Part shown: in pieces, positions 18,553-27,471 of the stretch | Numbering within the stretch: the stretch's first letter is position 1 | How the letters are laid out: each line of letters begins with the position of its first letter | Origin: CAVVJA01 sp963779485 | GTDB lineage: Bacteria > Actinomycetota > Actinomycetes > Mycobacteriales > Jatrophihabitantaceae | Assembly (NCBI GenBank): GCA_963779485.1 | Contig: CAVZYJ010000005.1 | Coordinates: 310,001 to 374,000, forward strand | Direction: 5' to 3' | Length of the DNA stretch: 64,000 bases | Notes under the pieces: model-generated | The model's input: only the letters and a program-made list of their open reading frames with translations | What the model was told of the DNA's origin: nothing | Databases searched by the model: none | Made by a program: the position numbers and the translations under genes

Positions 18553-18643
18553 GGCGACCGCTCCTGAGCCGCTGGCGGACCGCTCTTGCGCCGCAGGCCG
18601 ATCGCTGTTGACCAAGCCGCGGCCGACCGCTCCTGAGAGCCGT
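18553..18643. repeat. four imperfect tandem units of 21-25 bases
   Basis: Units beginning at 18,553, 18,574, 18,596 and 18,621 share the core GGCNGACCGCTCCTGAGCCG with changes. They lie in the 190-base space between the divergent fbaA and DedA genes and follow no codon periodicity that I can see. They may be protein-binding or simple slippage repeats. Confidence 0.55.
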
Positions 18644-18692
18644 CGCAGCGCGGTGCGGCCTCTGTGGCGCTCCCGCCGTAGACTCGCGCGTC

Positions 18693-19382
18693 ATGCATTC
18701 CGCTGCTGGTGCCGTGCTGGCGGCGAACCCGATCGACCCCAGCCATCTGCTGTCCAACTTCGGGCTGATCGGCCTGTCACTGATCATCTTCGCCGAATGC
18801 GGCATACTCCTCGGATTCTTCCTGCCGGGCGACACGCTGCTCTTCAGCGCCGGGCTGCTGATCGCGACCGGGACGATCAGTACACCGCTGTGGGCGTTCC
18901 TGGTGTGCGCTCCTATCGCCGCGGTCGCCGGCAACCTCGTGGGGTACTGGGTCGGCCGCACGGCCGGACCGAAGGTGTTCGACCGGCCGAGGTCGCGATT
19001 GTTCCGGCCGGAGTACGTCATCCGGTCCGCCGCGTTCTTCGACCGCTACGGGTCATGGACGATCCTGTTCGCCCGCTTTGTTCCCATTGTCCGCACGGTC
19101 GCGACGGTCATGGCCGGCGTCGCCCGAATGCGGTTCTCTCTCTACGCGCTGTATTCGGTCATCGGCGGCGTGCTCTGGACAGTGGGGTTGATCCTCGGCG
19201 GCTACTGGCTCGGACACATCGACTTCGTCCGGAAGACGGTCGAGCCGTTGATCGACCCGATCCTCATTGGGATCGTCGTGCTGTCGTTGTTACCAGTGAC
19301 CATCCATTTCCTGCGGGCCCGTCGTGCCGATCGCCGCGCGGCCAGTCAACCGACCACGGAGAGCGCGCACCGCGGCGGGTGA
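18693..19382 (+). CDS. DedA family membrane protein
   Basis: This 229-residue integral membrane protein has the DedA/SNARE-associated domain: FAECGILLGFFLPGDTLLF near the N-terminus, GNLVGYWVGRTAGPKVF, and the conserved ARFVPIVRTVATVMAGVARM segment with the functional Arg and Pro. DedA proteins are lipid scramblase- or flippase-like proteins needed for membrane homeostasis. The downstream RNase J gene starts 85 bases after its stop. Confidence 0.92.
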   Translation: MHSAAGAVLAANPIDPSHLLSNFGLIGLSLIIFAECGILLGFFLPGDTLLFSAGLLIATGTISTPLWAFLVCAPIAAVAGNLVGYWVGRTAGPKVFDRPRSRLFRPEYVIRSAAFFDRYGSWTILFARFVPIVRTVATVMAGVARMRFSLYALYSVIGGVLWTVGLILGGYWLGHIDFVRKTVEPLIDPILIGIVVLSLLPVTIHFLRARRADRRAASQPTTESAHRGG

Positions 19383-19467
19383 CTCATCAGCCGGCCGGGG
19401 CGCCCGCGGACGGCACTCCGGTTCGATCCTTCCGGCGGCCTCCGAACCGCCAGTTAGGCTCCATCCC

Positions 19468-21177
19468 ATGACGGACCCGGACGGCGCTGCCCGGCCCGCA
19501 GCTCCGCCGGCATTGGCTCCGGGCGACTTGCGGATCGTCGCGCTGGGTGGCATCCGCGAGATCGGCCGCAACATGACGGTCTTCGAGCACCGGGCTGGTC
19601 CGGGCCGCAGCCGGCTGCTCGTCGTCGATTGCGGCATGTTGCTCGGCAAGACGAACTCGCCCGGCGTGGACCTGACGCTGCCGGACTGGTCGTACTTCCG
19701 CGACCGGCTGGCCGACATCGACGCGATCGTGCTGACGCACGGCCACGAGGATCACATCGGGGCGCTCCCCTACCTGTTGCGCGAGCGTCCCGACGTGCCG
19801 CTCATCGGTTCTCGGCTGACGCTGGCGTTGGTGTCGGCGAAACTCGATCAGCATCAGATCCGCCCGCAGTTGGAGCAGGTGCGCGAGGGCGACACGACCT
19901 CAGTCGGGCCGTGGGGCCTGCAGTTCTATGCGGTGAACCACTCGATCCCGGACGCGTTGGCGGTGGCCATTCGGGTGGGCAACCACACGGTGCTCCACAC
20001 CGGCGACTTCAAGATGGACCAGACACCGCTCGATGGGCGGCTGACCGACCTGCCGGGCTTCTCCCGGCTCGGCGACGAGGGCGTGGACCTGCTGCTCGCG
20101 GACTCGACGAACGCCGAGGTGCCCGGCTTCCTGCCCTCCGAACGTGATGTCGGACGGGTCATCAACGACGTGATCACCAAGGCCACCGACCGGGTCATCG
20201 TCGCGTGCTTCGCCTCACACGTGCACCGCGTGCAGCAAGTACTCGACGCCGCCGCCGCGACCGAGCGGCAAGTCGCTCTCGTCGGGCGCTCCATGGTGCG
20301 CAACATGCAGATCGCTCGGGAGTTGGGCCTGCTGCACGTCCGCGACGGCGCGCTGGTCGATCTCGCGGAGGCCGAGGAGCTCCCGTCTCGTCGCGTGGTG
20401 CTCGTCTCGACGGGCTCACAGGGCGAGCCGCTCTCGGCGCTGTCCCGGATGGCCAACCGTGAGCATCCGACGATCCGAGTCGTGCCCGACGACACCATCC
20501 TGCTGGCGTCGTCGCTCATCCCCGGCAACGAGAACGCGGTCGGTCGGGTGATCAACGGGTTGTCGCGGATGGGCGCCACTGTCGTGCACAGGTCGACGGC
20601 GCTGGTGCATGTCTCCGGGCATGCGCCAGCCGGCGAGCTGCGCTTCCTCATCAACGCGGTCCGGCCCCGCAACCACATGCCGATCCACGGCGAGTGGCGT
20701 CATCTGCGCGCGCACGCCGCGATCGCTCGGTCCACCGGACTGCCCGACGAGCGCATCATGCTGGCCGAGGACGGCACCGTCGTCGACCTACGTGCCGGCC
20801 GGGCGGCCATCGTCGGCCGGATTCCGGTCGGCTACGTCTACGTCGACGGGCTCGCCGTAGGCGATATCGGCGACGCCGCGTTGAAGGATCGCCGGATCCT
20901 CGGCGAGGAGGGCTTCCTCTCGATCCTCGTCGCCGTCGACCTGCAGGCCGGCAAGGTCGTCTTCGGCCCGGAAATCACCGCCCGCGGGTTCACCGACGAC
21001 CCGGACGCGCTCGATCCGATCCGCGCCGAGCTGATCTCCCGGGTAGAACAGTCAATGGCGGATGGAGTCCGCGACGCGGACGCGCTCGAGCACATCGTGC
21101 GCCGCACGGTCGGCCGTTGGGTCGACCAGACCTACCGTCGCCGGCCAATGCTCGTCCCCATGGTGGTTGAAGTCTGA
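19468..21177 (+). CDS. rnj: ribonuclease J
   Basis: The 569-residue protein begins MTDPDGAARPAAPP; a longer frame overlaps DedA and is not needed. It has the metallo-beta-lactamase zinc motif THGHEDHIG (residues 90-98), a beta-CASP domain, SxGS-type VSTGSQGEPLSAL and the conserved HVSGHAPAGELRFLI. RNase J is the 5'-3' exonuclease and endonuclease for mRNA decay and rRNA maturation in actinobacteria. In many relatives dapA lies upstream; here the neighbour is DedA. Confidence 0.95.
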   Translation: MTDPDGAARPAAPPALAPGDLRIVALGGIREIGRNMTVFEHRAGPGRSRLLVVDCGMLLGKTNSPGVDLTLPDWSYFRDRLADIDAIVLTHGHEDHIGALPYLLRERPDVPLIGSRLTLALVSAKLDQHQIRPQLEQVREGDTTSVGPWGLQFYAVNHSIPDALAVAIRVGNHTVLHTGDFKMDQTPLDGRLTDLPGFSRLGDEGVDLLLADSTNAEVPGFLPSERDVGRVINDVITKATDRVIVACFASHVHRVQQVLDAAAATERQVALVGRSMVRNMQIARELGLLHVRDGALVDLAEAEELPSRRVVLVSTGSQGEPLSALSRMANREHPTIRVVPDDTILLASSLIPGNENAVGRVINGLSRMGATVVHRSTALVHVSGHAPAGELRFLINAVRPRNHMPIHGEWRHLRAHAAIARSTGLPDERIMLAEDGTVVDLRAGRAAIVGRIPVGYVYVDGLAVGDIGDAALKDRRILGEEGFLSILVAVDLQAGKVVFGPEITARGFTDDPDALDPIRAELISRVEQSMADGVRDADALEHIVRRTVGRWVDQTYRRRPMLVPMVVEV

Positions 21178-21285
21178 CCATTCCTCCTCTCTTCTTGAGT
21201 CCTCTCGTGAACCGTTCACACCCTTGAATCGTTCACCGGGCCGCTCCGCCTATCGCCCCTCGAGCGGAAGGGCAGCTTTCGGTCG

Positions 21286-21333
21286 GTGATCTTGGACTTA
21301 CGGTCGCTATCAGGCAGCAAGTCCAAGATCACG
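21286..21333. repeat. dispersed hairpin repeat, copy 1
   Basis: GTGATCTTGGACTTA (21,286-21,300) and its near-perfect complement AAGTCCAAGATCAC (21,319-21,332) form a 14-base stem. The same arms recur at 22,585, 22,658 and 38,367, and as a single arm at 34,491. It lies just downstream of rnj and could also act as a terminator. Confidence 0.85.
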
Positions 21334-21354
21334 TCTGGGTTTGACCGCCACCGC

Positions 21355-21480
21355 CTGCCGCCGAAGGCACTGCGCAATCGGGTGCTCCGCCGCTGGATGA
21401 TCACCTGCCGCGCGCGACTGCCGCCGCCAACCGCACTGCACAATCACTGGCTCTGCCGCTGGATGATCACGTGGTCGATC
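21355..21480. repeat. two degenerate direct repeats of about 66 bases
   Basis: A block with CTGCCGCCG, then GCACTGC, and ending CCGCTGGATGATCAC occurs at about 21,355-21,404 and again at about 21,418-21,470. The GCAC boxes are 66 bases apart. The second copy ends against the 3' end of the AbiEi/DUF559 gene. Function unknown. Confidence 0.6.
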
Positions 21481-22447
21481 CGATGGGCAATTGAAGCGGC
21501 GGACCATCTCGGACGATGCGGGAACTCGTCCGATATGGCACATGTAACTCCAGCGCCCGTGCGGAAAGCCAGCTTGTCACCTCCTTCGTCCACTGGTGGT
21601 CCGACATGACTCGGGACGGCGGGTAATGCGTCACCGCAAAACCACAGGCCGTCAGCCGATTGTGGCGATGGGTCGTCTGCCGCCAATTCTCCGCCGCAAA
21701 GTGAAATTCGTGGCTATCAATTTCCAGGATCGCCCGCAGGTCACGCCAAAGAATGTCCGCGATGGCAATAATTCGTTGTTGCGCGTCGACTATCGGCACA
21801 TTGAGCTCGAAGTCCGGAACGGCAGCGTGACGAAGCTGTTCCGCCGCGTAAACCTCAGCGACAGAACGAGCACCGTCTCGAACATGCTCCACGGAACGAC
21901 GTAGAGCCGCACTTCCCCGAAGGGCCGCCGAATCGAGTTCCGCAATCAACTCGTCCGGCGTGCAATGGCCGCCTTGTACCACTGCCGTAACGAGGGCACG
22001 TACCGTGTCTTCGCGGTGGTAGAACGGGGCCGCGTCCGTGACTGCGCGCGCCGGCGCGGCGATGCGCGCCAGGGGCAGGGTGTCATCGTCGACTGACAGC
22101 CGGCGTGAACTCACCGGGCCGCCGACCCGGCGAATGTGTGCTTGCCCTACATCTCGACAACCGCCGCGAGTGCTGAGGATCAGCACCGAGGCCGGCGGCG
22201 GATCGCGCACGGCCAGGCCGTAGCACCGAAGAGCATCCCACCCGCTCACCACGCCTTCGCCGGCGGCACACAAACCAGCCACGACCCAGTCCGCCCGAGT
22301 CGGTGGATCGGGACGCGTCAGGATCAGCCCGCGAGCCAACCGCCGCCAGCGCCTGCGCTGGACCTCGTTTCGCACCGTCGACGCGGAGATCCCTCGCACT
22401 CGAAGCGCGCGGGCGTCGAGAACCCGGGGAAGCTCGGCGCTGTTCAT
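21467..22447 (-). CDS. AbiEi-like / DUF559 domain protein
   Basis: The 326-residue protein starts at MNSAELPRVLDARALRVRG. Residues 1-60 are a winged helix like the AbiEi antitoxin domain (ISASTVRNEVQRRRWRRLARG). The C-terminal third is a DUF559/Vsr-like nuclease fold (DILWRDLRAILEIDSHEFHF...TTHRHNRLTACGFAVTHY), with plausible PD-(D/E)XK-type residues. Such solitary, multicopy genes are common in actinomycetes; whether they are antitoxins, nucleases or both is not known. No AbiEii-type toxin is adjacent. The gene is bracketed by copies of the hairpin repeat. Its base composition is slightly lower in GC than its neighbours. Confidence 0.78.
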   Translation of the reverse strand: MNSAELPRVLDARALRVRGISASTVRNEVQRRRWRRLARGLILTRPDPPTRADWVVAGLCAAGEGVVSGWDALRCYGLAVRDPPPASVLILSTRGGCRDVGQAHIRRVGGPVSSRRLSVDDDTLPLARIAAPARAVTDAAPFYHREDTVRALVTAVVQGGHCTPDELIAELDSAALRGSAALRRSVEHVRDGARSVAEVYAAEQLRHAAVPDFELNVPIVDAQQRIIAIADILWRDLRAILEIDSHEFHFAAENWRQTTHRHNRLTACGFAVTHYPPSRVMSDHQWTKEVTSWLSARALELHVPYRTSSRIVRDGPPLQLPIGSTT

Positions 22448-22584
22448 AAAACAAGCATGGTTGAGATAACCACACTCCAACAGATCCTGACGCATTTTGT
22501 GGATAAGCTGCATATCGCTGAGGTGCGCTGTGGATAAGCGAGCCGGCCGTTGAGCAGCTGCTTTCCCCGAGGCTCGCTGAGGCT

Positions 22585-22633
22585 CGTGATCTTGGACTTA
22601 TCGACGTTATAGAGCAATAACTCTCAGATCACA
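22585..22633. repeat. dispersed hairpin repeat, copy 2 (degenerate)
   Basis: The left arm CGTGATCTTGGACTTA (22,585-22,600) is intact; the right arm (TAACTCTCAGATCACA, to 22,633) has several changes, so the stem is weakened. It is one of two copies in the 366-base gap between the AbiEi-like gene and map, which otherwise holds no gene. Confidence 0.75.
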
Positions 22634-22657
22634 ATGGTGCCGCGCTCGCTAGCGGAT

Positions 22658-22706
22658 CGTGATCTTGGACTTGCAGCCCTGGAGCGTCGTTAAGTCCAAG
22701 ATCACG
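22658..22706. repeat. dispersed hairpin repeat, copy 3
   Basis: CGTGATCTTGGACTT (22,658-22,672) pairs perfectly with AAGTCCAAGATCACG (22,692-22,706), a 15-base stem with a 19-base loop. It lies 25 bases downstream of copy 2 and about 110 bases before map. Confidence 0.85.
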
Positions 22707-22813
22707 ACATGATCAGGCCAGCCGGGAGCGGCCGCCGCCGGAGCGGCCCGAGCCGCCGCCCGACAGCCTGGCCCAGCAGCCGGCGCGAAACCTGGGTCGG
22801 GCATGATGGGGGA

Positions 22814-23680
22814 ATGCCGGTTCGTGCGCCGATGGCTCCAGCGGCGGTGTCGCCGACGCGGACCGTTCCGGCGTGGATTCCGCGGCCGTACTACGTCGGC
22901 TTCAGCGGGCCGGCCGACCGCGACGATCCGATGGTCAAGGATGCGTCAACGATTGAGCGGATGCGGGTGGCGGGACAGATCGCGGCGGATGCGCTGGTCG
23001 AGGTCGGCCGCCACGTGCAGCCAGGCGTGACCACCGACGAGCTGGACGCGGTCGGGCACGAGTTCGTGATCAGCCGCGGCGCCTACCCGTCGACGCTTGG
23101 CTACAAGGGGTTTCCCAAGTCGCTGTGCACGTCGGTCAACGAGGTCATTTGCCACGGCATCCCCGACGCGCGGCCGTTGGCGGACGGCGACATCGTCAAG
23201 ATCGACATCACGGCATTCATCGGCGGCGTGCACGGTGACACCTGCGGCACGTTCTACGCCGGTACGCCCAGCACCGAGGTGCAGGACCTCGGCGAGCGTA
23301 CCCACGAGGCGCTGCTGCGGGCGGTCCGGACCGTGCGGCCGGGACGACCGGTCAACGTGATCGGGCGGGTCATCGAGGCCTACGCTCGCCGGTTCGGCTA
23401 CGGCGTGGTGCGCGACTATACCGGCCACGGCGTCGGCCCGTCGTTTCACACCAAGCCGACGATCTTGCACTACGACGAGCCGCGTGCGACGACCGTGATG
23501 GAGCCGGGCATGACGTTCACTATCGAGCCGATGCTGACGCTCGGCACGGTGGATTGGGTCATGTGGGATGACCGGTGGACGGTGCTGACCGCCGACGGAT
23601 CGTGGGTGGCGCAATGGGAGCACACCCTCGTCGTCACCGATGACGGGGTCGAGATCCTGACCGTGCCAACGGACGCCTGA
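22814..23680 (+). CDS. map: type I methionine aminopeptidase
   Basis: The 288-residue protein removes the initiator methionine. It has the N-terminal extension typical of the actinobacterial class Ic enzyme (SPTRTVPAWIPRPYYVG) and then the catalytic domain with the metal ligands in VKIDITAFIGGVHGDTCG, YTGHGVGPSFH, FTIEPM and WEHTL. GGGGGA directly precedes the ATG; longer starts upstream run through the repeat region and lack family similarity. Length and motifs match the class strongly. Confidence 0.94.
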   Translation: MPVRAPMAPAAVSPTRTVPAWIPRPYYVGFSGPADRDDPMVKDASTIERMRVAGQIAADALVEVGRHVQPGVTTDELDAVGHEFVISRGAYPSTLGYKGFPKSLCTSVNEVICHGIPDARPLADGDIVKIDITAFIGGVHGDTCGTFYAGTPSTEVQDLGERTHEALLRAVRTVRPGRPVNVIGRVIEAYARRFGYGVVRDYTGHGVGPSFHTKPTILHYDEPRATTVMEPGMTFTIEPMLTLGTVDWVMWDDRWTVLTADGSWVAQWEHTLVVTDDGVEILTVPTDA

Positions 23681-23781
23681 CCCAGCGAACGGACGAACTC
23701 CACAGGCCGGCCGAGCGCGACACGATCGCGTCGTATACGGAAATCTGCCGGATTCGCTAGACGCACCGATACAGTCCGATC

Positions 23782-25014
23782 ATGGACCCGGTCCGCAACC
23801 CGTACGCCCCGGGCGCCGGGCAGCGCCCGCCGGAATTGGCCGGCCGCGACGCCGAGCTCGCCGCGTTCGAGGTCGTTCTCGAGCGCGTGGCACACGGCCG
23901 GCCCGATCGCTCGATCGTGCTCACCGGGCTGCGCGGCGTCGGCAAGACAGTGTTGCTCAATGCGACGCGGAGCGCCGCGGTGCGGCGTGGTTGGGGCAGC
24001 GGCAAGCTCGAAGCGCGGCCGGACCAGTCGCTGCGCTGGCCGGTCGCGGCGGCGCTGCACGTCGCCATCCGGGAGCTGACGGGCGTGCCGGCCTCGGAGA
24101 GCCGGCATGTCCTGGGTGTGCTCAAGTCATTCGCGCAATGCGACGGATCCCGGTCGGCCGCGACGACCACTGGACGGCCGGGGAGATCCACGACCGGTGG
24201 TCGGCCGGCGCGGCCGTGGCAACCGGGCATCGACGTTCCGGCCGTCCTCGGCCGGGCGGATTCCGGCGACATCGAGATCGACCTGGTCGAGCTTCTGGTC
24301 GACGTCGCCGGGCTGGCGGCCGGCTCGGGTCGCGGAGTGGCGCTGTTCGTCGACGAGATGCAGGACATGGGACCGCAGGACGTGTCCGCGTTGTGCGCCG
24401 CGTGCCACGAACTGTCCCAGCAGCGGCTGCCGCTGGTTCTCGTCGGCGCCGGGCTGCCGCACCTGCCCGCGGTACTCGCGGCGAGCAAGTCCTACTCGGA
24501 GCGGCTGTTCCGCTATCAGCGCATCGACCGGCTCGATCGCGCGGCCGCCGACGCCGCGCTGCGCCTGCCGGCTCTCGAAGAGGGCGCCGACTTCGGGGAC
24601 GAGGCGCTCGACGCGATGTACGTAGCCACTAGCGGCTACCCGTACTTCATCCAGGCCTACGGCAAGGTCGTGTGGGACGTCGCACCGCGCTCGCCGATCA
24701 CGGCATCGGATGTGCAGATGGCCGCCCCCCAGGCCGAAGCGGAGCTGGCGGTGGGATTCTTCGGGTCCCGGTTCGAACGGGCCACTCCGGCCGAACGGGA
24801 GTACCTGCGAGCGATGGCCGACCTGACCGTGGACGACGAATCGATCGACATCGGCACGTCGGCCGTCGCCGAAGCCCTGGGGCGAAACGCACAGTCCCTC
24901 TCGCCCGCCCGAGACGCGTTGCTGAAGAAGGGACTCGTGTACTCCGGGCAACGCGGACGGATCGCCTTCACCGTGCCGCACTTCGGCCGCTACCTGCAAC
25001 AGCAGGACGCCTAA
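23782..25014 (+). CDS. AAA ATPase, Orc/STAND-like
   Basis: The 410-residue protein has a P-loop LRGVGKTVLLN near residue 55, a Walker B ALFVDEMQDM near residue 193 followed by a sensor region, and a C-terminal winged-helix region. It resembles the archaeal-ATPase/Orc1-like AAA proteins that are common in actinobacteria with no assigned role. A stretch around residues 115-150 (SRSAATTTGRPGRSTTGG) is low complexity and unlike the rest, so a compensating pair of frameshifts near 24,130-24,220 is possible. The target is unknown. Confidence 0.75.
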   Translation: MDPVRNPYAPGAGQRPPELAGRDAELAAFEVVLERVAHGRPDRSIVLTGLRGVGKTVLLNATRSAAVRRGWGSGKLEARPDQSLRWPVAAALHVAIRELTGVPASESRHVLGVLKSFAQCDGSRSAATTTGRPGRSTTGGRPARPWQPGIDVPAVLGRADSGDIEIDLVELLVDVAGLAAGSGRGVALFVDEMQDMGPQDVSALCAACHELSQQRLPLVLVGAGLPHLPAVLAASKSYSERLFRYQRIDRLDRAAADAALRLPALEEGADFGDEALDAMYVATSGYPYFIQAYGKVVWDVAPRSPITASDVQMAAPQAEAELAVGFFGSRFERATPAEREYLRAMADLTVDDESIDIGTSAVAEALGRNAQSLSPARDALLKKGLVYSGQRGRIAFTVPHFGRYLQQQDA

Positions 25015-25023
25015 CCGACCGGA

Positions 25024-25692
25024 TCATTCCGGGTCGGTTGGATCCGGCCGGTGCCGTGGACGCCCGATATTTCCGATGACGATGGCGACCACGGTGACCA
25101 GATAGAGCTGGCCGATCAGCGCCTCGAGGACAGCCAGCATGCGCCCGACGTCGCTGCCCGCGGAGAAATCGCCGTACCCGACGGTGGTGAGCGTGACGAA
25201 GCTGAAGTACAGGAAGACGACCGGCGAATGTGGTCCGGTCTGCGCGAAGAAGCCGTCGTGCCGGAGTTCGCCGACCATCGCGTAGAGGTATGTGTAGAAG
25301 AGGCCGATGAGCAGGTACACCGACAGTGCCCCGGTGATGGTGCGTACCGAGACGACTAAGTGGCCGCCGAGCCGGCGAACGATAACCGCGATCGAGGCGG
25401 CCGCGAGCCCGGCGCTGACTGCGCTGAACGCGACTTCGCCCCCCCGGCTGATGCCGCGGACGTCGTTGATGATCACTGTCGCGAAAGATGCGACGGACAG
25501 GATGATCGTGACACCCATCAGGTACCGGTTGACGCCGGACGTCCACATCGCGAACACGAGCAGGAACCCGAGCAGGACGACGATCAGTCCTCGCACGCCA
25601 TGTTGCTCGAACGGCGCCACGATGAGGATGGCGAAGGCAGCCGCCAAGACGACGCCGTACTCGTTCGCCCCCCGCTGCAGCCAGTCCGGCAT
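25024..25692 (-). CDS. two-pore-helix potassium channel protein
   Basis: From MPDWLQRGANEYGVV the protein is 222 residues with several hydrophobic segments and a pore loop containing the potassium filter TLTTVGYGD (about residues 167-175) before the last membrane helix. This is a 6-TM-like ion channel without a voltage sensor or an RCK domain. Its start codon overlaps the stop of the preceding membrane protein gene (ATGA), so the two are translated together. Confidence 0.85.
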   Translation of the reverse strand: MPDWLQRGANEYGVVLAAAFAILIVAPFEQHGVRGLIVVLLGFLLVFAMWTSGVNRYLMGVTIILSVASFATVIINDVRGISRGGEVAFSAVSAGLAAASIAVIVRRLGGHLVVSVRTITGALSVYLLIGLFYTYLYAMVGELRHDGFFAQTGPHSPVVFLYFSFVTLTTVGYGDFSAGSDVGRMLAVLEALIGQLYLVTVVAIVIGNIGRPRHRPDPTDPE

Positions 25693-26168
25693 CAGTGCAG
25701 CACCGACTTGAGCGCGATCATCAGAACGCCGAACGCCGCCGTACCTAGGATCTCGAAGATCATGCGGGGCCCGGACGCCTGCAGCGAGCGGCCGATCCGA
25801 TAACCGATATAGCCAAGGAGAACGACCGTCACCCACAGCGCGATCAGCGCGGACTCGGAGATGCCCACCCCGAAGGCGTGCACGATCGCGTAGCACGCAG
25901 CGACCGGAAGGCCGCCCTCCAGGATCGCCGTCTCGTTACCGGCCGCCTCGAGGGTGCGGTGCCATACCGATACACCGGGTTCAGCGATGCGTTCCGCGAG
26001 CACTTCGGTGTAGAGATGGGCGAGCCAGTAGATGCCGAGCGTGGCGAGGACCGCGACGGCGACGAACCCGCCGCTCGGCGGGTGGGCGCTCACGATCGTC
26101 ATCGATGAGGCCGCGATCAGCGTGCCGTAGAGCAGACCACCCACGTTCCTGGTCAGGTGCGCGGCCAT
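25692..26168 (-). CDS. integral membrane protein of unknown function
   Basis: The product from MAAHLTRNVGG is 158 residues with about four transmembrane segments (LLYGTLIAASSMTIV, AVAVLATLGIYWLAHLY, ALIALWVTVVLLGYIGYRIG, FEILGTAAFGVLMIALK). A GTG start at 26,222 would add 18 residues. It overlaps the potassium channel gene by the ATGA motif. The proteins may work together, but no family is recognised. Confidence 0.6.
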   Translation of the reverse strand: MAAHLTRNVGGLLYGTLIAASSMTIVSAHPPSGGFVAVAVLATLGIYWLAHLYTEVLAERIAEPGVSVWHRTLEAAGNETAILEGGLPVAACYAIVHAFGVGISESALIALWVTVVLLGYIGYRIGRSLQASGPRMIFEILGTAAFGVLMIALKSVLH

Positions 26169-26232
26169 CCCCGATCGCGACGGCTCATGCGCCGCCTCTT
26201 CGGAGCAGTGCCGGCTGTTCACGGCGCACAGC

Positions 26233-26889
26233 CTAATCGGGCGGTAGCGCGTACTTTCGAATCCACGCGTGCATGGCGATGCCCGCCGCCACCCCCGCGT
26301 TGATCGACCGAGTCGAGCCGAACTGCGAGATCGAGCAGACGACATCAGCGGCGGCGCGCGCCTCATCGGTGAGGCCGGATCCTTCCTGACCGAAGAGGAA
26401 CAGCGATCGTCGGGGCAACCGGAGCGATTCGATCGGGACGGCGCCGGGCAGGTTGTCCACGGCGACGACGGTTCGCCCGTCCGCCGACGCGACGAGCTCC
26501 GCGATCGAGGCGACGTGCCGCACGTGCTGGTAGCGATCGGTTACCATCGCTCCTCGCCGGTTCCACCGGCGGCGACCCACGATGACCACCTCGGCCGCGA
26601 GGAATGCGTTCGCCGTCCGGACCACGGTGCCGATGTTCAGGTCGTGGCGCCAGTTCTCGATCGCGACCGCGAAGTCATGGCGCCGCGCATCGAGGTCCGC
26701 GACGATGGCCTCGACCCGCCAATAGCGGTATCGGTCGACGACGTTGCGGCGGTCACCGACGGCGAGCAGTTCGGGGTCGAGCCGCGGGTCATCCGGCCAG
26801 GGCGGCGGGTACGGCCCTACCCCGATGTCCGTACCGGCCGGGTAGGGTTCCTGGGCATCGCCGGTATCGGGGTCTCGGTCATCGGGCAC
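26233..26889 (-). CDS. TrmH/SpoU family RNA 2'-O-methyltransferase
   Basis: This 218-residue SPOUT protein has the cofactor-knot motifs NWRHDLNIGTVVRTANAF, LFLFGQEGSGL and ISQFGSTRSINAGVAAGI. The family methylates ribose 2'-OH in tRNA or rRNA. A GTG start two bases after the pyrE stop is preferred because it gives the family length and is coupled to pyrE; the open frame runs further upstream antisense to nothing recognisable. The target nucleotide cannot be read from the sequence. Confidence 0.85.
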   Translation of the reverse strand: MPDDRDPDTGDAQEPYPAGTDIGVGPYPPPWPDDPRLDPELLAVGDRRNVVDRYRYWRVEAIVADLDARRHDFAVAIENWRHDLNIGTVVRTANAFLAAEVVIVGRRRWNRRGAMVTDRYQHVRHVASIAELVASADGRTVVAVDNLPGAVPIESLRLPRRSLFLFGQEGSGLTDEARAAADVVCSISQFGSTRSINAGVAAGIAMHAWIRKYALPPD

Positions 26890-26891
26890 GG

Positions 26892-27419
26892 TCAGGCGAG
26901 GCCGAGATCGGCCAGGGTGTAGGCGGCCCGGCACTCCAGGCCGGCGGCCCGGATCGTGTCGCCGGCGCCGCGGTCGACGATGAGCGCGACGCCGACGATC
27001 TCCGCGCCGGCCTCCCGCGCGGCCTCGGCCGCGGTGAGCGGGCTGGCGCCGGTCGTCGAAACATCCTCGACGATGGCGACTCGTCGGCCCGCGACGTCCG
27101 GTCCCTCGATACGGCGCTGCAGCCCGTGCTTCTTCTCTGCCTTCCGCACGACGAACGAGTCGATCGTGCCGTCGCTGGCGTGCAGGATGGCGGTGCCGAC
27201 CGGGTCGGCCCCCAAGGTGAGGCCCCCGGCGGCGTCGAAGCTCCAGTCGGCACACAGATCTAGCAGCACGCGGCCGACGAGCGGCGCGCCCTGCCGATGC
27301 AACGTGATCCGGCGCAGGTCGATGTAGTAGTCCGCTTCCTGCCCGGAGGACAGGACGACGCGGCCGTGCACCACGGCCAGCTCCTTGATCAGGGACAGCA
27401 GGTCGTCGCGATCGGTCAC
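26892..27419 (-). CDS. pyrE: orotate phosphoribosyltransferase PyrE
   Basis: PyrE makes OMP from orotate and PRPP. The 175-residue product starts with GTG at VTDRDDLLSLI and shows LSSGQEADYYIDLRR, the KAEKKHGLQ catalytic loop and the PRPP motif VAIVEDVSTTGASPLTA. Length is normal. It is followed directly by trmH, and an SDR gene lies upstream on the same strand. Confidence 0.93.
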   Translation of the reverse strand: MTDRDDLLSLIKELAVVHGRVVLSSGQEADYYIDLRRITLHRQGAPLVGRVLLDLCADWSFDAAGGLTLGADPVGTAILHASDGTIDSFVVRKAEKKHGLQRRIEGPDVAGRRVAIVEDVSTTGASPLTAAEAAREAGAEIVGVALIVDRGAGDTIRAAGLECRAAYTLADLGLA

Positions 27420-27471
27420 GTCGATTCCCCGCTCCTGTCCTGGCCGGCCACAGTTCGCATGGTAGGGACTC

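Noticed and set aside
26233..27255. 340-residue version of the TrmH protein
   Set aside because: The first part is antisense-like Arg-rich text within pyrE; the GTG start after pyrE gives the family length.
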